NCBI GenBank assembly: GCA_041583015.1
Contig: JBFHGR010000170.1
Coordinates: 1 to 5,318, forward strand
Length of the DNA: 5,318 nucleotides
From: Parvicella sp041583015
Lineage (GTDB): Bacteria; Bacteroidota; Bacteroidia; Flavobacteriales_D; Parvicellaceae
Direction: 5' to 3'
Each line of letters begins with the position of its first letter. Position 1 is the first letter of the stretch. Made by a program: the position numbers and the translations under genes. Of the stretch, positions 1 to 5,318 are shown one piece after another. The notes beneath the pieces are model-generated. The model was not told where the DNA came from, did no database searches, and saw only the letters and a list, made by a program, of their open reading frames with translations.

Positions 1-575
1 TACACTTAGTAGATTTGGATGGCGCTAAAGCCAAACACATTGTGAATTACAAGGTGCTAGAGCAAATATGCAACAACACAAATCTGAATGTAGATTTTGG
101 TGGTGGATTGAAATCTGATGATGACTTACGCAGTGCATTTGATTGTGGCGCAAAACAGATAACCGGAGGAAGCATAGCAGCCAAAAACAGAGAAACATTC
201 TTAGAATGGCTAAAAACATACGGAGCAGACAAAATTATATTAGGTGCAGACAGTATGAATCGTAAAATAGACACTGACGGCTGGTTAGAAAGTACGGAAC
301 ACGATGTGTTGGAATTCATTCAAAACTACCAAAAAGAAGGTATTACCAGCGTAATCTGTACAGATATCTCAAAAGATGGGATGTTGGCCGGTGCCTCTAA
401 TGAACTCTACACTGAAATAATCAATGAGAGCAAAATTAACCTCATTGCGAGTGGTGGTGTATCTTCGATGAAAGACTTAGAAGACTTAAAAACCATAGGT
501 TGCGAAGGCGCCATAGTAGGCAAAGCGATATACGAAGGAAATATTTCACTTAAAGAACTGGAGAAATTATGCTAA
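1..575 (+). CDS. hisA: Phosphoribosylformimino-5-aminoimidazole carboxamide ribotide isomerase HisA, 5' partial
   Basis: HisA is a cytoplasmic (beta/alpha)8-barrel enzyme that converts ProFAR to PRFAR, the fourth step of histidine synthesis. The reading frame is open to the left edge (first whole codon at 3) and reads HLVDLDGAK, a conserved HisA segment at the second beta strand, so roughly the first 50 residues and the N-terminal catalytic Asp lie outside the window. A TTG at 15 falls inside this segment and is not the true start. Visible family features are the first phosphate loop (FGGG, codons about 96-107), the DTDGW segment (about 270-284), the second catalytic Asp in ICTDISKDGM (GAT at 363-365), and the second phosphate loop SGGVSS (450-467). 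About 190 residues are visible of a usual 240-250. The stop at 573-575 overlaps the hisF start, which suggests translational coupling in the his operon. Identification is firm; HisF is a paralogue but is excluded by the neighbouring gene and by the HisA-type motifs. Confidence 0.96.
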   Translation, partial: HLVDLDGAKAKHIVNYKVLEQICNNTNLNVDFGGGLKSDDDLRSAFDCGAKQITGGSIAAKNRETFLEWLKTYGADKIILGADSMNRKIDTDGWLESTEHDVLEFIQNYQKEGITSVICTDISKDGMLAGASNELYTEIINESKINLIASGGVSSMKDLEDLKTIGCEGAIVGKAIYEGNISLKELEKLC

Positions 576-1330
576 AGAAAAGAATCATCCCTTGTTTGGA
601 CATTGCCAATGGCAGAACAGTGAAAGGAATCAACTTTGTGGACCTCATCGATGCGGGTGACCCAATAGAATTGGCAAGAAAATACGTAACACAAGGTGCA
701 GATGAATTGGTATTTCTAGATATTGCGGCCACTATCGAAAACAGGGGAACACTCATAGAATTGGTCAAAGAGATTGCCAAAGAGATCAACATCCCATTCA
801 CAGTTGGTGGTGGTATTAACTCCGTGAAAGATGTTTCTAAAATCATCAATGCTGGCGCTGACAAGATAAGCATCAACTCCACTGCAGTTAAGAATCCAAA
901 ACTAATTAGTGAGATTGCACAGGAATTTGGCAACCAATGCGTAGTAGTAGCCATTGACACTAAACTAATAGATGACACTTGGAAAGTATTTGTTCACGGA
1001 GGAAGAACAGAAACATCACTTAAAACACTAGACTGGGCAAAAGAAGTTGAATCACTTGGTGCAGGTGAAATTCTACTTACCTCAATGAATAACGATGGTA
1101 CAAAAGCAGGATTTGCATTGGACATCACCAATCAGGTAAGTGAATTGGTTAACATCCCAGTAATTGCCTCCGGAGGTGCTGGAACTAAAGAGCATTTTGC
1201 AACTGTATTTAAACAAACAAAAGCCACAGGAGCATTGGCTGCAAGCGTTTTTCACTATGGAGAGATTTCTATTCCGGAATTGAAAACATATTTAAAGAGC
1301 CAGGAGGTCAATGTAAGGTTGACATTATAA
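569..1330 (+). CDS. hisF: Imidazole glycerol phosphate synthase cyclase subunit HisF
   Basis: HisF is the cyclase half of imidazole glycerol phosphate synthase. It uses ammonia delivered by the glutaminase HisH to turn PRFAR into imidazole glycerol phosphate and AICAR. The 253-residue length is normal for the family. The N-terminus MLKKRIIPCLD places catalytic Asp at residue 11, and VVVAIDTK places the second catalytic Asp at residue 130. Phosphate-binding loops are VGGG (79-82) and SGGAG (201-205). The four residues that form the ammonia-channel gate in Thermotoga maritima HisF (Arg5, Glu46, Lys99, Glu167) are all present at the same numbers, so coupling to HisH should be intact. Asp176 is kept, while the position of T. 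maritima Asp174 is Asn (TSMNNDGTK). The C-terminus ends in the usual VNVRL. The ATG at 569 overlaps the hisA stop by 7 bp; no Shine-Dalgarno sequence is evident, so coupled translation is likely. hisH is presumably upstream, outside the window. Confidence 0.98.
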   Translation: MLKKRIIPCLDIANGRTVKGINFVDLIDAGDPIELARKYVTQGADELVFLDIAATIENRGTLIELVKEIAKEINIPFTVGGGINSVKDVSKIINAGADKISINSTAVKNPKLISEIAQEFGNQCVVVAIDTKLIDDTWKVFVHGGRTETSLKTLDWAKEVESLGAGEILLTSMNNDGTKAGFALDITNQVSELVNIPVIASGGAGTKEHFATVFKQTKATGALAASVFHYGEISIPELKTYLKSQEVNVRLTL

Positions 1331-1336
1331 CTATAG

Positions 1337-1384
1337 AATTGTACAAATTTCTTGTACTAGGTACAATGTATTTTGTACAATGTA
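1337..1384. repeat. TTGTAC/GTACAA palindrome cluster between hisF and hisIE
   Basis: Two perfect 8-bp palindromes TTGTACAA (1339-1346 and 1373-1380) flank a 15-bp inverted repeat TTGTACTAGGTACAA (1352-1366). In addition, the 10-mer GTACAATGTA occurs twice in direct orientation (1361-1370, 1375-1384). As RNA or single-stranded DNA the block can fold into one hairpin: about 10 bp outer stem (1338-1347 with 1372-1381), a small internal loop, and a 6-bp inner stem with a TAG loop. It could be an operator array, an RNA processing or stability hairpin inside the his transcript, or a small dispersed repeat. The repeats are seen directly; any role is inference. Confidence 0.8.
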
Positions 1385-1405
1385 AAAACTTAATAAATAA
1401 CGAGA

Positions 1406-1999
1406 ATGAAAATAGATTTTAATAAAGGAGACGGACTGGTACCAGTGATTATCCAGAATGCGCTTAATATGCAAGTATTGATGTTGGGCTATATGAATGA
1501 GGAAGCGTTTCAGAAAACAGAAGCGGAACAACGTGTAACTTTCTTTAGCAGGAGCAAAAATAGGCTCTGGACAAAAGGAGAAACCAGCGGCAACTTTTTA
1601 GATGTGGTGAGCATTGATTTGGACTGTGATCAAGACACACTTCTTATCAAAGTAAATCCAAAAGGACCTGTTTGTCACACGGGAGCAACAACTTGTTTTA
1701 AAGAAGAAAGCGCTAAAGGATTCCTATATCAATTGGAGCAGACTATCAGTGATAAAATAGACAAAGATGATGATACTTCTTACACCAATGAACTATACAA
1801 AAGAGGTATTAATAAAGTAGCCCAAAAAGTTGGCGAAGAGGCTGTGGAATTAGTGATTGAGGCAAAAGACAATGACCCTGACTTATTTAAAAATGAAGCA
1901 GCAGACTTGATGTATCACTATTTGGTATTGCTGAAAGCGAAAGGGTTTACTTTGGGGGATATTGAGGAGGTTTTGGAGGAGCGTAATGTGAGGAAATAG
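1406..1999 (+). CDS. hisIE: Bifunctional phosphoribosyl-AMP cyclohydrolase / phosphoribosyl-ATP pyrophosphatase HisIE
   Basis: This cytoplasmic fusion enzyme carries out steps 2 and 3 of histidine synthesis: PR-ATP pyrophosphohydrolysis (HisE part) and PR-AMP ring opening (HisI part). Residues 1 to about 110 are the HisI domain, with RLWTKGETSGN (53-63), the metal-binding DCDQD (Asp73, Asp75, Asp77, with Cys74), and the zinc-type cysteines Cys90 and Cys97 in GPVCHTGATTCF. After a short acidic linker (about 118-127), the HisE domain shows the helical acidic motifs GEEAVELVIEA (143-153; Glu144, Glu145, Glu148) and NEAADLMYH (163-171; Glu164, Asp167) that bind the metal and the pyrophosphate. 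At 197 residues it matches the usual fused form of about 200. The ATG at 1406 gives a normal HisI N-terminus. It lies 75 bp after hisF, in the same orientation, so it is probably in the same transcript, but the palindrome cluster in the gap may separate or modulate it. No clear Shine-Dalgarno sequence precedes it. Confidence 0.97.
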   Translation: MKIDFNKGDGLVPVIIQNALNMQVLMLGYMNEEAFQKTEAEQRVTFFSRSKNRLWTKGETSGNFLDVVSIDLDCDQDTLLIKVNPKGPVCHTGATTCFKEESAKGFLYQLEQTISDKIDKDDDTSYTNELYKRGINKVAQKVGEEAVELVIEAKDNDPDLFKNEAADLMYHYLVLLKAKGFTLGDIEEVLEERNVRK

Positions 2000-2017
2000 A
2001 TGCTAGATGCTAGATGT
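1997..2017. repeat. Tandem heptanucleotide repeat, unit TAGATGC, three copies
   Basis: The unit TAGATGC occurs twice exactly (1997-2003, 2004-2010), followed by TAGATGT (2011-2017). The first unit begins with the TAG stop codon of hisIE. Extra units added by slippage after the first would therefore not change the HisIE protein. Short heptamer tandem repeats of this type are known as intergenic dispersed elements in some bacteria; whether that holds here needs the rest of the genome. Confidence 0.85.
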
Positions 2018-2031
2018 TATACTTTTTTTTT
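2003..2031 (+). terminator. Possible weak terminator after hisIE
   Basis: A run of nine T (2023-2031) lies 24 bp after the hisIE stop, in the right place to end the his transcript. The only upstream stem is poor: CTAG-ATG-CTAG (2003-2013), four pairs, separated from the T run by nine bases. This is not a typical strong intrinsic terminator, so the call rests mainly on the T run and on the position at the end of the operon. Confidence 0.25.
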
Positions 2032-2047
2032 GATGCGGGTGCTGTAA

Positions 2048-2065
2048 AGACTGTCGAACCAGTCT
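2048..2065. repeat. Short inverted repeat (6-bp stem, 6-base loop)
   Basis: AGACTG and CAGTCT are perfect inverted copies around the loop TCGAAC. The stem is not followed by a T run in either direction (the nine-T run lies before it on the + strand), so it is not a standard intrinsic terminator. It could still contribute to the 3' end of the his transcript or be chance. Confidence 0.4.
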
Positions 2066-2148
2066 AAATTCCAGATTTTAAAATGAACAACTACTTCTGT
2101 TAAAATATCCGAAATTATCCACATCAGTAAATTAGTTTATAAAAATAC

Positions 2149-2179
2149 TGTAAGGTTTCATTTATCTTTACGACTTACA
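2149..2179 (+). promoter_or_regulatory. Candidate Bacteroidota-type promoter with flanking inverted repeat
   Basis: TATCTTTA (2163-2170) matches seven of the eight positions of TAnnTTTG, the -7 element known for the primary sigma factor in Bacteroidota. It would place the transcript start near 2175-2178, giving a leader of less than 20 bases before the TTG start at 2194. No good TTG-type -33 element is visible about 19-21 bp upstream. The box sits between TGTAAG (2149-2154) and CTTACA (2174-2179), perfect inverted copies 19 bp apart, which would be a plausible operator arrangement. The function is inferred. Confidence 0.4.
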
Positions 2180-2193
2180 ACAAAATCGAGAAA

Positions 2194-3546
2194 TTGGAGA
2201 GAGAAAAAATAGTCATAATAGGAAATGGAATAGCAGGCGTAACTTGCGCTAGGTATATTAGAAAATATAGTGATCATGAAATCTTAATCATCTCATCCGA
2301 AACACCCTACTTCTTCTCAAGAACCGCATTGATGTATGTTTACATGGGACACATGAAGTTTGAACATACACAACCTTATGAAAATTGGTTCTGGGAGAAA
2401 AATAGAATTGAACTCAAGCAAGATTTTGTTGAGCAAATCCAAACTGACACTAAATCTCTACAATTAAAATCTGGCGAAACAGTCAAATATGACAAACTGG
2501 TCATTGCCACAGGTTCAAAACCAAATAAATTTGGGTGGCCAGGTCAAGACCTCAAAGGTGTGCAAGGTTTATACTCTAAGCAAGATTTAGATTTACTAGA
2601 AGAAAATACCAAAGGCGGCATCAATCATGCCGTGATTATTGGCGGTGGTCTAATTGGAATTGAATTAGCAGAAATGCTTCGCTCTAGAGATTATCCTGTT
2701 TCATTTTTGGTAAGAGAAGGAACTTTCTGGGGGAATGTAATTTCCAAAGAAGAAGGGAATATCATCAAGAGACACATGAAGGAGCATCACATAGATTTGC
2801 AACTTCACAATGAATTAGAAAAAATTAATCCAGATGAAAATGGTAGAGTAAAATCTATCACCACTAAAGATGGCAGAGAAATAGACTGTCAATTGGTAGG
2901 ACTTACCGCTGGTGTCTCACCTAATATTGAGTTTATAAAAGGCTCTGCTATAGAAACTGGAAGAGGTGTACTTATCAATAAGTATTTTGAAACCAATATT
3001 CCTGATGTATATGCTATTGGTGATTGTGCTGAATTTATTCAACATCCATCTCCAGATAGAAGAAACTTAGAACAAGTTTGGTACACAGGTAAAATCATGG
3101 GTAAGACTTTAGCCAATAATATCTGTAATGATAAAATAGTTTACAATCCTGGACATTGGTTTAATAGCGCCAAATTTATGGATATAGAATATCAAACTTA
3201 TGGTTGGATATTCCCAGAACCTAAGGAAAACGAAAAGCACTTCTATTGGGAGCATAGTGGTGGTAAAAAATCTGTTAGACTTTGCTTTAATGCCACTACT
3301 AACGAATTTATTGGTATCAACACTTTTGGAATTAGAATGCGTCACCAAGCCTTTGAGAAATGGCTCACAGAGAAAAGATCTATTGAATATGTTTTGACAC
3401 ATTTGAAAGATGCCAACTTTGACCCAGAATTCTACAAACAGCACGAACAAGAAATAGCAGACAAATTCAATCAAGAAAACGGCACCTCTATCAAAGTAAA
3501 GAAAGCCAGTTGGAAAAACATCATTTTTAATTCTAAAAAAGCATGA
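2194..3546 (+). CDS. FAD-dependent NAD(P)-binding oxidoreductase (pyridine nucleotide-disulfide oxidoreductase superfamily, without redox disulfide)
   Basis: A soluble flavoprotein of 450 residues built as two nested Rossmann folds plus a C-terminal domain. The FAD-binding GNGIAG (10-15) lies at the very N-terminus, followed by the family's PYFFSRTALMYVYMG segment (38-52) and ATGSKP (105-110). The NAD(P)-binding loop is GGGLIG (150-155). The second FAD motif TNIPDVYAIGDCAE (267-280) contains Asp277. No CxxxxC or CxxC redox pair is present near residue 45, so it resembles the ferredoxin/rubredoxin-reductase and NirB-like branch rather than thiol reductases. Residues from about 325 to 450 form an unassigned C-terminal region. 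The start is TTG: the upstream frame has no ATG back to the stop at 2140, and TTG places the Rossmann strand correctly. The stop overlaps the next start (ATGA, 3543-3546), so the product is probably made together with the membrane iron-sulfur protein and likely exchanges electrons with it. Substrate and direction of flow cannot be read from the sequence. Confidence 0.9.
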   Translation: MEREKIVIIGNGIAGVTCARYIRKYSDHEILIISSETPYFFSRTALMYVYMGHMKFEHTQPYENWFWEKNRIELKQDFVEQIQTDTKSLQLKSGETVKYDKLVIATGSKPNKFGWPGQDLKGVQGLYSKQDLDLLEENTKGGINHAVIIGGGLIGIELAEMLRSRDYPVSFLVREGTFWGNVISKEEGNIIKRHMKEHHIDLQLHNELEKINPDENGRVKSITTKDGREIDCQLVGLTAGVSPNIEFIKGSAIETGRGVLINKYFETNIPDVYAIGDCAEFIQHPSPDRRNLEQVWYTGKIMGKTLANNICNDKIVYNPGHWFNSAKFMDIEYQTYGWIFPEPKENEKHFYWEHSGGKKSVRLCFNATTNEFIGINTFGIRMRHQAFEKWLTEKRSIEYVLTHLKDANFDPEFYKQHEQEIADKFNQENGTSIKVKKASWKNIIFNSKKA

Positions 3547-5318
3547 AGCAAATAAAACTAACAGGACTAATATTGTTCGTTGTAGGAATGCTTGCGTTCA
3601 CTGCAAATATATTCTTAGGTGAATACGCCATCACTAAAGCGTCTGTAACTACACATTTTGACAGCACTCCAGATAAAGTGGATAAAAATGACAGCATTGC
3701 CGAACACTTTATTGCAACAGCAGAATCTTTATCTATCATTGGTGGAGAAAGAGAAAGCTACAATAGCCAACATCAACTTTTCGCTGACTTCTCTCTACTC
3801 ATTGAGACTTACAATAGCACAATTGTAGATAAATGGTTTTCTGACAAAGTAATCTCTGCAGAAGAAATTGAGTTGCTCTATCACTCAGCTGAAAAGGATG
3901 GAAAAGTAGCCTACAACGCTACCCTGCTAGCATCTGTTTTTGGTGAGCAAACTGAAAAAATAAAACTATTGACCGACAACACCTCTTGGATGTTTGACGA
4001 TCAAAAAACTTTTGGTTCTATTGATGAATTCAAAAAAGAGTTAGATCCTAAAATAAAAGAAATAAACGATGCCGCTGCTGGAGATTATGTATTGCATGAT
4101 GACAAAGGCACCAAACTAGGCATGGCTAAGTCTTTTAATATTGGGCTTTCTGCTACCAACCCCGGACTGATGTTCTTACTAACATTTGGGTTGATCATTA
4201 TTGGTGCTTTGCTTTACAACATCCCAGACATTTGGCTTCTTGGACCTGCAGGGATTAAAAACAATCATATTTTTCAAAATGGGTTAACCAACAGAGGTTT
4301 CTTGGCTTGGATTGTTCTAGTTTATATGGTGGGATTCTATTTCCTAATGTACTTCTGGCCACAATACCTCAATAATAATGTAGTACTGGTTTCTCCTATT
4401 AGTAAATTCTTGAGTGGCAATGCTGCTAGTGAATGGTTCTTATATGGATTTATCTACTCAGTATCCATGACATTGATGGCAGTGAGAATGTATATCAAAT
4501 ACAGACACAACAATTATCAGATTCTTAGAACTACAGTAGTGTTATTCTTTCAGATAGCATTTGCTTTTATCATTCCAGAATTACTAGTAAGATTCAACAT
4601 GCCTTACTACGATTTTAAAAATGCATGGCCACTAGATTATGACTTCCTGTTTGATTGGAACATCACCAACTTATTGGAAAATGGTTTCATGGGACTATTC
4701 ATGCTCATCTGGGGATTAGTACTGACTATAATCATAGTACCCGTAATGGTTTACTTCTTTGGAAAAAGATGGTACTGTAGTTGGGTTTGTGGTTGTGGAG
4801 GATTAGCCGAGACTGTTGGAGATCCATACAGACAGAATTCAGACAAGACTTTGAAATCCTGGCGTTTTGAAAGGTATATCATCCATATTGTATTGGTATT
4901 TGCCATTCTGATGACCATTGGAGCAGTTTATACTTTCTTTAACAACAACCCAGAAGGATATTGGCTGACCAAAACTCACTTTGTGGTGATTACTTCACTG
5001 CTATCATTAGGTGTAATGGGATTATTTAAATATGGCAAAGATGAAATTGCTAAAGTCCAAAAGAAGACAAGAACGATAGTTTATGTTGTTGGTTCTTTAA
5101 TAATAGTTGCCGGAATTACAGCCTTACTTACTGGCAACTCAAACATTCTTTGGATAGACAGTTATGCTATTAGAGCAACATACGGATTCTTGATAGGTTC
5201 TATTTTCTCTGGTGTAATTGGAACAGGCTTCTACCCTATTTTTGGGAATAGAGTTTGGTGTAGATTTGGTTGCCCACTTGCCGCATACATGGGACTGGTA
5301 CAAAGATTTAAATCTAAA
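3543..5318 (+). CDS. Membrane-bound 4Fe-4S protein of the NapH/NosR/CcoG type, 3' partial
   Basis: An open frame of 592 codons from ATG at 3543 to the right edge with no stop. An N-terminal anchor (about 6-26, preceded by lysines) leads to a hydrophilic region of about 180 residues (27-205) predicted outside the cytoplasm. Further hydrophobic spans lie near 207-227, 253-271, 297-314, 328-349, 382-406, 446-466, 477-495, 511-530 and 546-566. Positive loops (RMYIKYRH, KYGKDEIAKVQKKTR) put even-numbered spans ending inside. Two cysteine motifs follow such spans: KRWYCSWVCGCGG (Cys412, Cys416, Cys418) and VWCRFGCPLAA (Cys573, Cys577). They correspond to the paired CxxxCP motifs of NapH, NosR and CcoG-like proteins, which usually precede a cytoplasmic ferredoxin domain; that domain would lie past the edge. 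The outer domain is not one I recognise, and no FMN-attachment motif like that of NosR is evident. It overlaps the flavoprotein gene by 4 bp, pointing to a membrane electron-transfer complex. No gene name is justified. Confidence 0.85.
   Translation, partial: MKQIKLTGLILFVVGMLAFTANIFLGEYAITKASVTTHFDSTPDKVDKNDSIAEHFIATAESLSIIGGERESYNSQHQLFADFSLLIETYNSTIVDKWFSDKVISAEEIELLYHSAEKDGKVAYNATLLASVFGEQTEKIKLLTDNTSWMFDDQKTFGSIDEFKKELDPKIKEINDAAAGDYVLHDDKGTKLGMAKSFNIGLSATNPGLMFLLTFGLIIIGALLYNIPDIWLLGPAGIKNNHIFQNGLTNRGFLAWIVLVYMVGFYFLMYFWPQYLNNNVVLVSPISKFLSGNAASEWFLYGFIYSVSMTLMAVRMYIKYRHNNYQILRTTVVLFFQIAFAFIIPELLVRFNMPYYDFKNAWPLDYDFLFDWNITNLLENGFMGLFMLIWGLVLTIIIVPVMVYFFGKRWYCSWVCGCGGLAETVGDPYRQNSDKTLKSWRFERYIIHIVLVFAILMTIGAVYTFFNNNPEGYWLTKTHFVVITSLLSLGVMGLFKYGKDEIAKVQKKTRTIVYVVGSLIIVAGITALLTGNSNILWIDSYAIRATYGFLIGSIFSGVIGTGFYPIFGNRVWCRFGCPLAAYMGLVQRFKSK

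Larger units (their letters stand above)
2000..2193. other. Intergenic spacer between the his operon and the redox gene pair
   Basis: No convincing coding frame occurs on either strand in these 194 bp. From left to right it holds the heptamer repeats, the nine-T run, a 6-bp stem with a 6-base loop (AGACTG 2048-2053 with CAGTCT 2060-2065), an AT-rich stretch, and a candidate promoter close to the next gene. The spacer very likely marks a transcription unit boundary, since both neighbouring gene groups are internally tight (overlaps of 7 and 4 bp). Confidence 0.7.

Noticed and set aside
15..17. TTG at 15 as the hisA start.
   Set aside because: It lies inside the conserved HLVDLDGAK segment and the frame continues to the left edge; starting there would remove the first strand and catalytic Asp of the barrel.
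550..978. A 142-codon reverse-strand open frame opposite hisF.
   Set aside because: It is antisense to a well-conserved gene with all catalytic residues intact, and its low-complexity, Ser/Leu/Ile-rich product shows no recognisable motif.
1084..1110. HisF Asn174 where T. maritima has Asp, as a possible sign of altered activity.
   Set aside because: The catalytic pair Asp11 and Asp130, Asp176 and all four gate residues are intact, so a single conservative change is not enough to suggest a change of function.
1302..1316. AGGAGG followed by TCA and ATG TAA near the end of hisF, resembling a ribosome binding site with a minimal start-stop frame.
   Set aside because: It encodes the conserved HisF C-terminus (QEVNVR), the ATG is immediately followed by a stop, and other starts in the window do not use Shine-Dalgarno sequences.
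2031..2065. Reverse-strand GGTTCGA next to CACCCGCATCA, suggesting a tRNA T-arm and acceptor fragment, possibly an integration remnant.
   Set aside because: The 6-bp stem closes a 6-base loop rather than the 7-base T loop, the distance to the putative 3' end is too long, and no anticodon or D arm is present.
3109..3474. A 121-codon reverse-strand open frame opposite the flavoprotein 3' half.
   Set aside because: It is a shadow of the flavoprotein coding frame; there is no start context or recognisable protein motif.

Overview
This 5.3 kb window looks chromosomal and comes from a low-GC bacterium, most likely a member of the Bacteroidota (Cytophaga/Flavobacterium-like). The pointers are an AT-rich composition, a tight hisA-hisF-hisIE order with a fused hisIE, a near absence of Shine-Dalgarno sequences before the starts, and a TATCTTTA sequence resembling the Bacteroidota -7 promoter element (TAnnTTTG). 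The taxon is an inference from these features and from protein style; no marker gene is present.

Region 1 (1-1999) is the 3' end of a histidine biosynthesis operon. It holds the C-terminal three quarters of hisA (cut by the left edge), complete hisF overlapping hisA by 7 bp (ATGCTAA), and complete bifunctional hisIE. In pathway order, HisE and HisI hydrolyse and open PR-ATP, HisA isomerises ProFAR to PRFAR, and HisF (with HisH, outside the window) closes the imidazole ring. All catalytic residues that can be checked are present. The hisF-hisIE gap carries a compact cluster of TTGTAC/GTACAA palindromes that can fold into a 44-nt hairpin.

Region 2 (2000-2193) is a 194-bp intergenic spacer with no gene. 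It contains a 7-bp tandem repeat beginning at the hisIE stop codon, a run of nine T, a small hairpin, and a candidate promoter framed by a 6-bp inverted repeat.

Region 3 (2194-5318) is a two-gene redox unit. A soluble FAD/NAD(P)-binding oxidoreductase starting at TTG overlaps by 4 bp (ATGA) a large membrane protein that runs off the right edge with 592 codons visible. The membrane protein has an N-terminal anchor, an unrecognised extracytoplasmic domain of about 180 residues, about nine further membrane spans, and two cysteine motifs of the NapH/NosR/CcoG type predicted on the cytoplasmic face. The likely reading is a translationally coupled electron-transfer pair moving electrons between NAD(P)H and a membrane iron-sulfur protein; the final acceptor cannot be told from this window. 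This pair is the least ordinary content here. Nothing in the window indicates a mobile element, CRISPR array or RNA gene.
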